The notes beneath the pieces were generated by a model. That model worked only from the letters and a program-made list of their open reading frames with translations. It did not search any database and was not told the DNA's origin. A stretch of DNA of 51,189 bases from a virus, in IMG/VR virus record IMGVR_UViG_3300028043_000003, positions 1 to 51,189 of that record. One strand, given 5' to 3'. Below, one piece after another: positions 13,823 through 20,091 of the stretch. Within the stretch, counting starts at the first letter, position 1. Every line of letters starts with the position of its first letter. The translations under genes and the position numbers were made by a program.

Positions 13823-14057
13823 GGGCTCATAGCATAATGGTAGTGCGCCAGCTTAGCTGGAGGATTAGGCTCGAAACCTAATGTTCTCATAATGGTTTGT
13901 CCGCAATGTCATTCGCAGATAACATATCCAAAATTCAATGGAGCCGTGGTCTAATGGTTAGGACACTTGCTTGTCAAGCAAGTCGGTGAGGGTTCGAGTC
14001 CCTTCGGTTCCGTAAAAGTCAAGCTGTAGGGTGGGGATTCAACTTCCCCTGGGCTCG
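13823..14057 (+). pseudogene. split tRNA (Asp-like) enclosing an intact tRNA-Asp
   Basis: The 5' half GGGCTCA, TA, D arm GCAT-AATGGTA-GTGC and CCAGCTT (13823-13854) matches a 3' half at 14018-14056: GTCAA, GCTGT, T arm GGGGA-TTCAACT-TCCCC, acceptor TGGGCTC. Joined, the anticodon loop would read TTGTCAA, the same as the intact tRNA-Asp lying between the halves. A weaker alternative closes the 5' half with TGTTCTC at 13882. No endonuclease gene is present here. Confidence 0.4.
13940..14012 (+). tRNA. tRNA-Asp (GTC)
   Basis: Acceptor GGAGCCG/CGGTTCC, D stem GTCT/GGAC, anticodon stem CTTGC/GCAAG with loop TTGTCAA, T arm GAGGG-TTCGAGT-CCCTT. Fully canonical. Confidence 0.9.
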
Positions 14058-14061
14058 TAAA

Positions 14062-14325
14062 ATGAAAATTGGTTCTTTAGTAAAAAGCAAAAATAAGAAT
14101 GCTTGTGTGTCCTTGTTTAAAGATAAGAAACAGTTTGATGATTGCTTCTGGCAAGGAAGCACTCCGTTCAATGAAGCCGGATGGCAAGTGCTAAATCCAG
14201 AAGATTATTCCTTGGTCCTAGAATTAGGAATTAATTGGGATGGAACGGAAATGATGAAAGTGTTTTCTTTGAGAGATCAGAAAATCTTTTATTTGAGTAC
14301 TTTTGAAGTAAGTCAGGTTTCTTGA
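14062..14325 (+). CDS. hypothetical protein
   Basis: An 87-residue soluble protein starting 5 bases after the split tRNA end. Mixed alpha/beta composition with several Trp residues. No recognised motif. Confidence 0.6.
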   Translation: MKIGSLVKSKNKNACVSLFKDKKQFDDCFWQGSTPFNEAGWQVLNPEDYSLVLELGINWDGTEMMKVFSLRDQKIFYLSTFEVSQVS

Positions 14326-14327
14326 CA

Positions 14328-14515
14328 GAGTAGATTGTTGCCCTTTCAAAAAGGCAATGAATTAGTTGGACGAAGGATGCTTCCTTGATAGTTCGTTTCA
14401 AATAACGAAAAGAATGGGGGCACCATGGGCGGGAGCGTAACCCCAAAATAAGATTGTAAGTTAAAAGGTAATCTCAAACACTTTCATTGATTCTTACAGG
14501 TCTACTCTTTCAAGG
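14328..14515 (+). ncRNA. unidentified structured RNA
   Basis: AGAGTAGA (14328) pairs with TCTACTCT (~14505), enclosing perfect hairpins TTGCC/GGCAA, AAGGA/TCCTT, TTCGTT/AACGAA and AGATT/AATCT. No coding frame fits. It sits inside the tRNA array like the stable RNAs of T4, but no family can be assigned. Confidence 0.4.
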
Positions 14516-14520
14516 TACAT

Positions 14521-14591
14521 TCGGGAATCGTCTAATGGCAGGACGGGAGACTCTGACTCTCCTAATGAAGGTTCGACCCCTTCTTCCCGAT
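14521..14591 (+). tRNA. tRNA-Gln (CTG)
   Basis: Acceptor TCGGGAA/TTCCCGA, D stem GTCT/GGAC, anticodon stem GGAGA/TCTCC with loop CTCTGAC, T arm GAAGG-TTCGACC-CCTTC. Confidence 0.85.
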
Positions 14592-14594
14592 TAT

Positions 14595-14671
14595 GCGCCA
14601 GTGACCCGAATGGCTAAGGGCTCCGTCTGCAAAACGGATAGAAAGTGCAAGTTCGACTCTTGCCTGGCGCT
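14595..14671 (+). tRNA. tRNA-Cys (GCA)
   Basis: Acceptor GCGCCAG/CTGGCGC, anticodon stem TCCGT/ACGGA with loop CTGCAAA, T arm GCAAG-TTCGACT-CTTGC. Canonical. Confidence 0.87.
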
Positions 14672-14696
14672 GTGACGTATACTTAAAGAAAAGTAT

Positions 14697-14993
14697 ATGA
14701 CGCCGGCTGCTCTTACCATATTTTTCTGGGTACTCAGCATTTTTGCTGCTTGTGTGTCCTTTACAAATCACTGGTTCTTATCCAAGGGGAAACTTAATAT
14801 TTCCTATCCCCTGATAATCGTAGCCTGTACCTGTTACATTATCGTAGAGACTATCCTAGCTCTTAGGGATCCGGTTCAGCTTGGCATCCTGGTATTTAAC
14901 CTAACAAATCTGTGGGCCATAATAATGGCTACAAAGGGACTTATGAGGCTCCGTAAGGAGGAGGAAGAAAATGGAAGAAATAACCCAAAATAA
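14697..14993 (+). CDS. small membrane protein
   Basis: A 98-residue protein with three hydrophobic segments (~3-22, ~35-54, ~63-82) and a charged C-terminal tail, probably spanning the inner membrane three times. It overlaps the start of the thioredoxin gene by 23 bases, so the two are co-translated. No family recognised. Confidence 0.65.
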   Translation: MTPAALTIFFWVLSIFAACVSFTNHWFLSKGKLNISYPLIIVACTCYIIVETILALRDPVQLGILVFNLTNLWAIIMATKGLMRLRKEEEENGRNNPK

Positions 14994-15276
14994 TTTTCAC
15001 ACCAAAATCAAAAACGGTATAACTCTTTTGGATTTTTATGCCTCGTGGTGTGCTCCATGTAAACTGCAAAAGCCTATCCTTGAAAAATTTGAAGCCGAGA
15101 ACAAGGACGTAAATGTCTATTGTGTAGACATTGACGACAATCAGGAACTTTGCTATAGTCTAAAGATAAAATCTGTACCTACTCTTATTTGGTTTAAAAA
15201 TGGGGAAATGGTACAGGTAGATATAGGACTTAAAAAAGAATCCCAAATCCTTGAAACTCTAGAAAAATTAAAATAA
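14971..15276 (+). CDS. thioredoxin
   Basis: A 101-residue thioredoxin-fold protein with the redox motif WCAPC (~27-31), the cis-proline context SVPTLIWFKNG, and normal family length. It would supply reducing power for ribonucleotide reductase or act as a protein disulfide reductase. AGGAGG lies 10 bases before the ATG. Confidence 0.92.
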   Translation: MEEITQNNFHTKIKNGITLLDFYASWCAPCKLQKPILEKFEAENKDVNVYCVDIDDNQELCYSLKIKSVPTLIWFKNGEMVQVDIGLKKESQILETLEKLK

Positions 15277-15285
15277 CACCTCTTT

Positions 15286-15372
15286 GCCCAGGTGGCGGAA
15301 CCGGCGATACGCGCTGGCCTCAGAAGCCAGTGGGAGTAAAATCCCGTGCAAGTTCGAATCTTGTCCTGGGCA
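15286..15372 (+). tRNA. tRNA-Leu (CAG)
   Basis: Acceptor GCCCAGG/CCTGGGC, anticodon stem CTGGC/GCCAG with loop CTCAGAA, long variable arm, T arm GCAAG-TTCGAAT-CTTGT. Type II as expected for Leu. Confidence 0.87.
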
Positions 15373-15415
15373 TATATTTATACAAATATATGTGTGCCTT
15401 GAGGAGAAGAGTGGG

Positions 15416-15760
15416 ATGGGTAAAAAAATAATAGGACTTTTGTTCATAGGTTCAATATTCTTGTCTGGTTGCGCCCCAATTACGGCGGCAGAGGCAGCAG
15501 AACAAGGTTTGTATACCAACCCGGACGACGAAGATAGGGAAGAAACCGTTATAATTCCAGGGACTTTTCCTACCTTGGACTCAAGTCTATACGGGGAAAA
15601 CATTCTTACATCCCCCATCGAAAGCCCTCCATGCGAGTGCCATTTTGAGGTTCTAGAGGAAAATGGGCTTATTTGCCTGCAGATGACTTGCTCAGAAAGT
15701 TGCCCTCCAAGGACCAGAGAATGTGCCTCGACCATAGGCGGCTGCACACTTTCTAGGTAA
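15416..15760 (+). CDS. small lipoprotein
   Basis: A 114-residue protein from ATG 15416 with GAGGAG upstream. The N terminus has a Lys-Lys start, a hydrophobic core and lipobox LSGC, so it should be a lipid-anchored envelope protein after signal peptidase II cleavage. The mature part is acidic and has Cys pairs (CECH, CSESC). It may act at the cell surface, for example in superinfection exclusion, but that is a guess. Confidence 0.75.
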   Translation: MGKKIIGLLFIGSIFLSGCAPITAAEAAEQGLYTNPDDEDREETVIIPGTFPTLDSSLYGENILTSPIESPPCECHFEVLEENGLICLQMTCSESCPPRTRECASTIGGCTLSR

Positions 15761-15789
15761 TAATTTTTGCGCTAAATAAATAATCACCT

Positions 15790-15870
15790 GTCCAGGTGGT
15801 GGAAAGGCATACACACAGGTCTAAGGAGCCTGTACCGAAAGGTTTGAGGGTTCAAGTCCCTCCCTGGACA
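15790..15870 (+). tRNA. tRNA-Leu (AAG)
   Basis: Acceptor GTCCAGG/CCTGGAC, anticodon stem CAGGT/GCCTG with loop CTAAGGA, long variable arm ACC..GGT, T arm GAGGG-TTCAAGT-CCCTC. A34 is uncommon for bacterial Leu. Confidence 0.78.
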
Positions 15871-15877
15871 TTTTTTT

Positions 15878-15919
15878 GGGTCCTTGGTGCAAAGGAAGCA
15901 TACTTCCCTACGAAGGAAA
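15878..15919 (+). pseudogene. 5' half of split tRNA-Arg (ACG)
   Basis: Acceptor GGGTCCT, D arm GTGC-AAAGGAA-GCAT and anticodon arm CTTCC-CTACGAA-GGAAA (one mismatch). The matching T arm and acceptor strand AGGACCT lie at 16417-16440, beyond an HNH gene and a complete tRNA-Arg(ACG). Confidence 0.6.
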
Positions 15920-15934
15920 TTCTATATTCGTAGA

Positions 15935-15948
15935 CGCTATTTATAGCG
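15935..15948 (+). promoter_or_regulatory. hairpin abutting HNH start codon
   Basis: CGCTAT-TT-ATAGCG (15935-15948) is a perfect 6-bp stem ending one base before the ATG at 15949, occupying the ribosome-binding position. Confidence 0.5.
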
Positions 15949-16350
15949 ATGAAGAAATGTTCAAGATGTCAAGTTGAAAAATCAACTTCTGAGTTTAGAA
16001 AAAATTCTAGTCGAAAAGATGGTTTGCAAAGCGCCTGTAGTGAATGTCATAACAAGTATACGCAATCTCATTATAAAAACAATAAAGCTTATTATGTAAA
16101 CAAGGCATCACAAAATACCGAAAAATATAAACAAATTATTCGAGAGTTGAAAGAAAAAACTCCTTGTACGGATTGTGGTAAAAAATATCCGTATTATATA
16201 ATGGATTTTGATCATGTAAAAAATAAAGAATTTAGTATTGCGACATTAATGTCTGCGGGCCGTTTGAAAGTAGCTTTGGAAGAGATAAAAAAATGTGAAA
16301 TAGTATGTTCTAACTGCCATAGAGCAAGAACACATGCCCGCATGGCCTAA
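15949..16350 (+). CDS. HNH homing endonuclease within split tRNA-Arg
   Basis: A 133-residue protein with an N-terminal zinc-finger-like unit (KCSRCQVEKS..F...CSECH, ~3-35) and a C-terminal HNH core (CTDCGKKYPYYIMDFDHV and CSNCHRARTH). It differs in sequence from the three paralogues at 10.7-13.7 kb. Its last codons overlap the first bases of tRNA-Arg at 16336, so gene and tRNA move as one unit. Confidence 0.85.
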   Translation: MKKCSRCQVEKSTSEFRKNSSRKDGLQSACSECHNKYTQSHYKNNKAYYVNKASQNTEKYKQIIRELKEKTPCTDCGKKYPYYIMDFDHVKNKEFSIATLMSAGRLKVALEEIKKCEIVCSNCHRARTHARMA

Positions 16351-16409
16351 CGGAAAGGCACCGGTCTACGAAGCCGGATTTTATGTAGGTTCGAATCCTA
16401 CTGCGGGTG
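16336..16409 (+). tRNA. tRNA-Arg (ACG), inner copy
   Basis: Acceptor GCCCGCA/TGCGGGT, D stem GCCT/AGGC, anticodon stem CCGGT/GCCGG with loop CTACGAA, T arm GTAGG-TTCGAAT-CCTAC. Complete, with the same anticodon as the split tRNA that surrounds it. Confidence 0.87.
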
Positions 16410-16410
16410 T

Positions 16411-16441
16411 TTTGAGAGAAGTTCGAATCTTCTAGGACCTG
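16411..16441 (+). pseudogene. 3' half of split tRNA-Arg
   Basis: T arm AGAAG-TTCGAAT-CTTCT and acceptor AGGACCT, which pairs over 7 positions with GGGTCCT at 15878. It starts 1-2 bases after the inner tRNA. Confidence 0.6.
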
Positions 16442-16476
16442 CTTTAGCAACATACTTATTGTGGGGTGCCTTATTT

Positions 16477-16782
16477 ATGTCAACGTTTAGAGAGAGAAAA
16501 GAAAAGCCTACAATAGACATGTGCTTCCATAAGGAAGCGGGTTCTGGTAATCTTTGCAAACACAAACCAACCTGGAAGCTAAAAGGAGAAAAACACAAAT
16601 TTAAAGTTTGTGATGAACACCTTGCCTGGGGTATTAGGATTTGTGGTTTGCCCGCAATGGTTGACAAATACGATCCTAATCCCGAAAAAAGTCATTTCGA
16701 GGAGTTTAATCCCCCCGAGGTTGCCCACAAGGATTACTCTGGAAATCCAACGATCGTGGGAAAGAAAATCAAGTCCACGTAG
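16477..16782 (+). CDS. hypothetical zinc-binding-like protein
   Basis: About 101 residues from ATG 16477 (a longer frame starts at 16459). Cys/His residues in CFHKEAG..LCKHKP and VCDEHLAWG suggest one zinc site. The stop codon lies inside tRNA-Arg(CCG). No family recognised. Confidence 0.6.
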   Translation: MSTFRERKEKPTIDMCFHKEAGSGNLCKHKPTWKLKGEKHKFKVCDEHLAWGIRICGLPAMVDKYDPNPEKSHFEEFNPPEVAHKDYSGNPTIVGKKIKST

Positions 16783-16844
16783 TTCAGTGGAAGAATGCAA
16801 TCCTCCGAAGATTGTGGTCGAGAGTTCAAGTCTCTCCGTGGACG
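16773..16844 (+). tRNA. tRNA-Arg (CCG)
   Basis: Acceptor GTCCACG/CGTGGAC, D stem GTTC/GAAT, anticodon stem CAATC/GATTG with loop CTCCGAA, T arm GAGAG-TTCAAGT-CTCTC. Overlaps the 3' end of the preceding gene. Confidence 0.87.
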
Positions 16845-16857
16845 TTACAAGTTTTTT

Positions 16858-16929
16858 GGCACCGACCACAGGGTTTGGGGCAACGTTTCATAAGCGTTTT
16901 GCAGAAGGTTTCGATTACCTTCGGTGCCA
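16858..16929 (+). tRNA. tRNA-Met (CAT)
   Basis: Acceptor GGCACCG/CGGTGCC, anticodon stem AACGT/GCGTT with loop TTCATAA, T arm AAGGT-TTCGATT-ACCTT. The D stem is reduced to CCA/TGG. Confidence 0.75.
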
Positions 16930-16930
16930 C

Positions 16931-16959
16931 TTGACATTCTTTTCGGAGTAGTGTATAAT
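16931..16959 (+). promoter_or_regulatory. perfect-consensus sigma70 promoter
   Basis: TTGACA (16931-16936), 17-base spacer, TATAAT (16954-16959). Both hexamers match the consensus exactly at optimal spacing. It should drive the Pro tRNAs, EF-Ts and following genes from host RNA polymerase early in infection. Confidence 0.85.
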
Positions 16960-16978
16960 AAGAGTATCAGTAAAATAT

Positions 16979-17050
16979 CAGGGTGTGGGCCAAAGGCGGG
17001 TCACTCGGTCTGGAGCCGAGACTATGTGGTTTCAAAATCCACCACCCTGA
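16979..17050 (+). tRNA. tRNA-Pro (TGG)
   Basis: Acceptor CAGGGTG/CACCCTG, anticodon stem CTCGG/CCGAG with loop TCTGGAG (C at position 33 instead of the near-universal T), T loop TTCAAAA with a mismatched top pair. A second, canonical Pro(TGG) follows. Confidence 0.7.
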
Positions 17051-17067
17051 CTAAGTGAATAGAAAAA

Positions 17068-17141
17068 CAGGGTATAGCTTAATCTGGTAAAGCGTCGCGT
17101 TTGGGTCGCGAAAAGTGGGAGTTCAAATCTCTCTACCCTGA
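17068..17141 (+). tRNA. tRNA-Pro (TGG), second copy
   Basis: Acceptor CAGGGTA/TACCCTG, D stem GCTT/AAGC, anticodon stem TCGCG/CGCGA with loop TTTGGGT, T arm GGGAG-TTCAAAT-CTCTC. Confidence 0.85.
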
Positions 17142-17168
17142 TTTAATGTTGCTGCGAAATAAAAACAT

Positions 17169-17242
17169 CTGGACGTAGGGTAATGGTAGCCCGCCTGTTT
17201 CGGATACAGGAGATTGTGGAGGTTCAAGTCCTCCCGTTCAGA
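17169..17242 (+). tRNA. tRNA-Pro (CGG)
   Basis: Acceptor CTGGACG/CGTTCAG, D stem GGGT/GCCC, anticodon stem CCTGT/ACAGG with loop TTCGGAT, T arm GGAGG-TTCAAGT-CCTCC. Confidence 0.86.
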
Positions 17243-17275
17243 CTATAGAATACTCTTATCAAGAAAGAGGATATC

Positions 17276-17722
17276 ATGTCAGTTAAAAACCTTAGAAAAA
17301 TGACCGGAATGCCCATTGCAATGTGTGCCTCTGCCTGGAAAGCCTCCGGGGAGAACCTTGACAAGGCTGTGGAAATTCTTAAGTCCAAGGGAGCGGCAAA
17401 GGCAGAAAAATTGAAAGACAGGGATGCCAAGGCGGGATATTTTGCCGTGTACCGGCATCACGATGGCAAGAACGTAGCTGCTGTCGCCCTTGCCTGTGAG
17501 ACTGACTTTGTTAGCAAAACTGCTGAGTTTAGGGCCCTGGCTGATGAACTTGCCATGCACCTGGCTGCATCTGATGGCTTTACGCTCAAGGATGATTTTC
17601 TTGAGTCCGAGCTAATATCCAGGCAGGATAGGTCTACTTCCGTTAGGGAGGTTATCAATGAACTTTCTGCCAAATCTGGAGAAAAAATCGACATTCATAT
17701 CTGGTGGTCGGGTTCGATCTGA
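17276..17722 (+). CDS. tsf: elongation factor Ts, short form
   Basis: A 148-residue protein matching the N-terminal half of EF-Ts. A UBA-type helix bundle (VKNLRKMTGMPIAMCASAWKASGENLDKAVEIL) is followed by KAEKLKDRDAKAG and the nucleotide-exchange core VALACETDFVSKTAEFRALADELAMHLAAS. Bacterial EF-Ts is about 280 residues, so the C-terminal subdomains and coiled coil are missing or reduced, as in short mitochondrial or chloroplast-type forms. It should reload EF-Tu with GTP. AGAGGA precedes the ATG. It lies under the consensus promoter at 16931. Confidence 0.92.
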   Translation: MSVKNLRKMTGMPIAMCASAWKASGENLDKAVEILKSKGAAKAEKLKDRDAKAGYFAVYRHHDGKNVAAVALACETDFVSKTAEFRALADELAMHLAASDGFTLKDDFLESELISRQDRSTSVREVINELSAKSGEKIDIHIWWSGSI

Positions 17723-17737
17723 GTATTTAGTCTTTAG

Positions 17738-17977
17738 GTGACCAACCAAATAAAAGAAACATTCCTAAAAATAGTAAGAAATCCGGTTTTAAACCTCGGA
17801 ATAAACGTTTTTATGTTTCTTTTGAATGGCGGTGCCTGTATTACTCAGTACTTGACAGGCAACCTGATCCTTGCTAATATACTCCTCATGTCAACGGTGT
17901 CTTGTGTCACGGCAGTCCTTTATTGGGCTTTTGTCGTCTGGGACAAGAAAAACCTAAAATTGAACCATGAAACATAA
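17738..17977 (+). CDS. small membrane protein
   Basis: A 79-residue protein from a GTG codon with two hydrophobic helices (~20-37 and ~43-66) and a Lys-rich end. It overlaps the next small gene by 11 bases. No family recognised; the start is uncertain because no good ribosome binding site precedes the GTG. Confidence 0.6.
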   Translation: MTNQIKETFLKIVRNPVLNLGINVFMFLLNGGACITQYLTGNLILANILLMSTVSCVTAVLYWAFVVWDKKNLKLNHET

Positions 17978-18134
17978 AAAACACTGGTATAAGCAGACGG
18001 TTGATCTTTGCCCGGTTTGTGGTAGACTTTCTGTCTATAGGGAAAGAATTTACGGCAAAAAGCCAAAGAGTCACTCCAAGAAATATCTTACGAGAGAAAC
18101 TTATGACTACTGCATTGAACGAGGATATTCCTAA
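17967..18134 (+). CDS. 55-residue zinc-knuckle protein
   Basis: A basic 55-residue protein with CPVCG near residue 15 and a lone Cys near 49 in YDYCIERGY. The CPVCG..RER..G arrangement resembles small phage zinc proteins. It starts inside the end of the membrane protein gene and stops 20 bases before the RNase P RNA. Confidence 0.6.
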   Translation: MKHKKHWYKQTVDLCPVCGRLSVYRERIYGKKPKSHSKKYLTRETYDYCIERGYS

Positions 18135-18154
18135 GAAAGAGCAAATTGCATAAT

Positions 18155-18378
18155 ACGGTTGATGGTGCCGAGCACACGCGGCACGGTAAATGGGTCGAGG
18201 AACTTCAGGACGGCATTGCTTTCAAGGTAGGAGACCTTCAAAAAGAGGTTATTTGAACTACCGAGGTCGCAAGTACAAATAAGCCATAGCCGGTGAGCAA
18301 GGCAATGATTGGCGGGTAGTACGCTTAGACTAATGTGTGTTTAGAAACAAAATCCTGGGTATGAGCATCATCAACTGT
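18155..18378 (+). ncRNA. rnpB: RNase P RNA
   Basis: About 224 bases with the bacterial RNase P core. P1: GTTGATGGTGC (18158) pairs with GCATCATCAAC (18365). A P3-like hairpin GTGCCG/CGGCAC follows. GAGGAACTTCAGGAC (18197) stands where bacteria have GAGGAAAGTCCGGGC, and ACAAAATCCTGGGTAT (18347) where they have ACAGAACCCGGCTTAT; TCAGGA and TCCTGG pair as P4, so the changes compensate. The block CTTAGACTAATGTGTG matches the conserved AGATGAATG region. CATTGC/GCAATG closes P5. It would process 5' ends of the phage tRNAs with the host protein subunit. Shorter than the usual 350-400 bases. Confidence 0.78.
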
Positions 18379-18388
18379 AATATCACAC

Positions 18389-18426
18389 GCACGATTAACT
18401 CAGCGGCTAGAGTACCTCGTTTACCA
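18389..18426 (+). pseudogene. 5' part of split tRNA-Val (TAC)
   Basis: GCACGAT, TA, D arm ACTC-AGCGGCTA-GAGT, then CCTCG and TTTAC, which would be anticodon stem and TAC loop. The sequence then breaks off. The complementary acceptor ATCGTGC is at 19147-19153. Confidence 0.5.
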
Positions 18427-18436
18427 TAACAAATAT

Positions 18437-18508
18437 GGATGTTTAGCTCAAAGGTAGAGCAGCGTCTTTACACGGCGTTGGTTGCTGGTTCAAGTCCAGC
18501 AACATCCA
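18437..18508 (+). tRNA. tRNA-Val (TAC)
   Basis: Acceptor GGATGTT/AACATCC, D stem GCTC/GAGC, anticodon stem GCGTC/GGCGT with loop TTTACAC, T arm GCTGG-TTCAAGT-CCAGC. Complete. It lies inside the broken tRNA-Val that has the same anticodon. Confidence 0.87.
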
Positions 18509-19112
18509 TTTTTATTGATAAAATATTTTTAACGTATTGAAGATATTTTCCAGCATTTATTTCTTTGAAATATTTCATTGAACTAGTATCAATAATGCAA
18601 AGCTCAATTTCATTTTCAAGACATGCTTGAAATTTTCTGTTATCGTTATTTTGAATTTGACTTAGTTTTTCTGGTCCAAATATAGGTTCATAGTGGAAAA
18701 TTCCGTTAAGTTCAAAGGCAAGTTTCAACGAAGGAATATAAATATCAAGTTCTGAGTTTATGGCATCTTTTCTGTTGAAGTGAAACTCAAGATGTGGATA
18801 AGTTTTTTGGAGTTTTGTGGCAAGCCATTTTTCGAGTTTTGAAACCTTTATTCCTTGGGTTTTGTGCGAGTTGTTATATTTGGCAGCACAAGACTTGGAA
18901 CAGAAAAAATTTCCAGATTTATTTTTCTTTTTTTCAACTTTCCTTTTACGGATAGTTTTCTTGCATTGTTTACATTTACTTTCAAAAGTACCAATTTTTG
19001 TTTTGTGTTTTGATACGCACAATGTTGAGCAGGCAACAAATGTAAATTGTTTTTTTCGTTTTATTTGAGGTCTTTTAAAATTTTTATTACAAACTGCACA
19101 AACATATTCCAT
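18468..19112 (-). CDS. Vsr-like (EDxHD-type) homing endonuclease with zinc fingers
   Basis: About 214 residues from the ATG at 19112; the frame extends upstream to 19148, but that part is tRNA. Three CxxC-type zinc knuckles (CAVC, CKQC, CSKSC) fill the N-terminal half. The C-terminal half has the EDxHD/Vsr-fold signature: ELDIYIPSLKLAFELNGIFHYEP, then QIQNNDNRKFQACLENEIELCIIDTSSMKYF. It is the only endonuclease of the island on the minus strand. Its stop codon lies inside tRNA-Val, antisense, so endonuclease and tRNA are interlocked. Confidence 0.85.
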   Translation of the reverse strand: MEYVCAVCNKNFKRPQIKRKKQFTFVACSTLCVSKHKTKIGTFESKCKQCKKTIRKRKVEKKKNKSGNFFCSKSCAAKYNNSHKTQGIKVSKLEKWLATKLQKTYPHLEFHFNRKDAINSELDIYIPSLKLAFELNGIFHYEPIFGPEKLSQIQNNDNRKFQACLENEIELCIIDTSSMKYFKEINAGKYLQYVKNILSIKMDVAGLEPATNAV

Positions 19113-19138
19113 ATTTAATAAATATATTTCATATTTCA

Positions 19139-19154
19139 AATCCCTCATCGTGCA
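19139..19154 (+). pseudogene. 3' end of split tRNA-Val
   Basis: TTCAAAT-CCCTC-ATCGTGC-A is a T loop, the 3' T-stem strand and the acceptor strand. ATCGTGC pairs perfectly with GCACGAT at 18389. The 5' T-stem strand and 3' anticodon strand are missing, so this outer tRNA cannot be restored by splicing. Confidence 0.5.
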
Positions 19155-19181
19155 TTCTTTTCTGTCCCATACTTACTGGTA

Positions 19182-19541
19182 ATGACTATAAAAATAGATA
19201 AACCTTGGGGTTGGTATCAGGTAATATATTCAAGCGATCAATATATTATTAAAATCTTGAGAATAAAGGCTGGTAAAAGAATCAGTCTTCAGAGTCATAA
19301 ACATAGAGATGAGTTTTGGACAGTAGTCATGGGTTCTGGGATTTATGAGAACTCTGGTCTTGGAATTAGCAACAAGTATCGTTTGAAGGCCGGGTCTATG
19401 GTTGGCGTCTACAAAAATGAAAAACATAGACTGACTGCTTCTGAGGATTCAGACATAGAAATTGTTGAAGTTCAAAAAGGAGACTATCTATCCGAAGATG
19501 ATATCACAAGATATCAGGATGATTTTGGTCGTATAACATGA
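19182..19541 (+). CDS. cupin, type II phosphomannose isomerase-like
   Basis: A 119-residue single cupin domain with the mannose-6-phosphate isomerase/GDP-mannose pyrophosphorylase signature: KPWGWYQV at the N terminus, ISLQSHKHRDEFWTVVMGSG (metal His pair), EKHRL and VEVQKGDYLSEDDITRYQDDFGR at the end. The usual nucleotidyltransferase partner is absent. It may alter sugar nucleotides for surface or virion glycans. Overlaps the next gene by ATGA. Confidence 0.85.
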   Translation: MTIKIDKPWGWYQVIYSSDQYIIKILRIKAGKRISLQSHKHRDEFWTVVMGSGIYENSGLGISNKYRLKAGSMVGVYKNEKHRLTASEDSDIEIVEVQKGDYLSEDDITRYQDDFGRIT

Positions 19542-19999
19542 AAAGAACAATAGAAAACAGGAAAGTAAAAGGGACTTTGGTTAATACCGTAGAGGTACCG
19601 AGAAATGATGGTGCCGACTTGTTACCAACCTCTTATGTTCCGACTAGTAGAAATAGATTTTTATTTCAAATGGAAGGAATTGATTCCTATGTTGTTCTTT
19701 CCGTCAAGGTACCGCAAATAAGATATGCTCAAAACAAACTTGTACCAGATGGAAGACTTGAATTAAGAATTCACGACTCCGATGATGAAAATGGGGCAGC
19801 GAAGATTCTAAATATCCTAACAGGGGGTTCTAAAAAACCGGCAACTCTAAAACTTCTGAGTCAAGTCGGTATGGTTCTAAAATCATTTAGAATGAACCTT
19901 ACCCCATATAACGTAAACTTTGGGGAATATAATTACAATTCCTCTTCTTTCGTAGATATTTTAATACAGTTTGATGTTGACTCTATCGCCCTTGTGTGA
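19538..19999 (+). CDS. hypothetical protein
   Basis: A 153-residue beta-rich protein (many Val, Leu, Asn, Ser; segments such as YVVLSVKVPQIRYAQ) whose ATG overlaps the stop of the cupin gene. The composition resembles small virion or tail-tube-type proteins, but no family is recognised. Confidence 0.65.
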   Translation: MKRTIENRKVKGTLVNTVEVPRNDGADLLPTSYVPTSRNRFLFQMEGIDSYVVLSVKVPQIRYAQNKLVPDGRLELRIHDSDDENGAAKILNILTGGSKKPATLKLLSQVGMVLKSFRMNLTPYNVNFGEYNYNSSSFVDILIQFDVDSIALV

Positions 20000-20017
20000 T
20001 AGATTTCTTTCTATGTG

Positions 20018-20091
20018 GTGGCTATGATGTAATGGTTTAGCATAAATGGCTGTGACCCATTTTGTGTCAGGTTCAAGTCCTACTAGCCACA
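20018..20091 (+). tRNA. tRNA-His (GTG)
   Basis: Acceptor GTGGCTA/TAGCCAC, D stem ATGT/GCAT, anticodon stem AATGG/CCATT with loop CTGTGAC, T loop TTCAAGT. Only three T-stem pairs form. Confidence 0.82.

Noticed and set aside
15268-15747. 159-codon minus-strand frame opposite tRNA-Leu and the lipoprotein
   Set aside because: The lipoprotein has a clear signal and ribosome binding site; the reverse frame contains tRNA-derived sequence.
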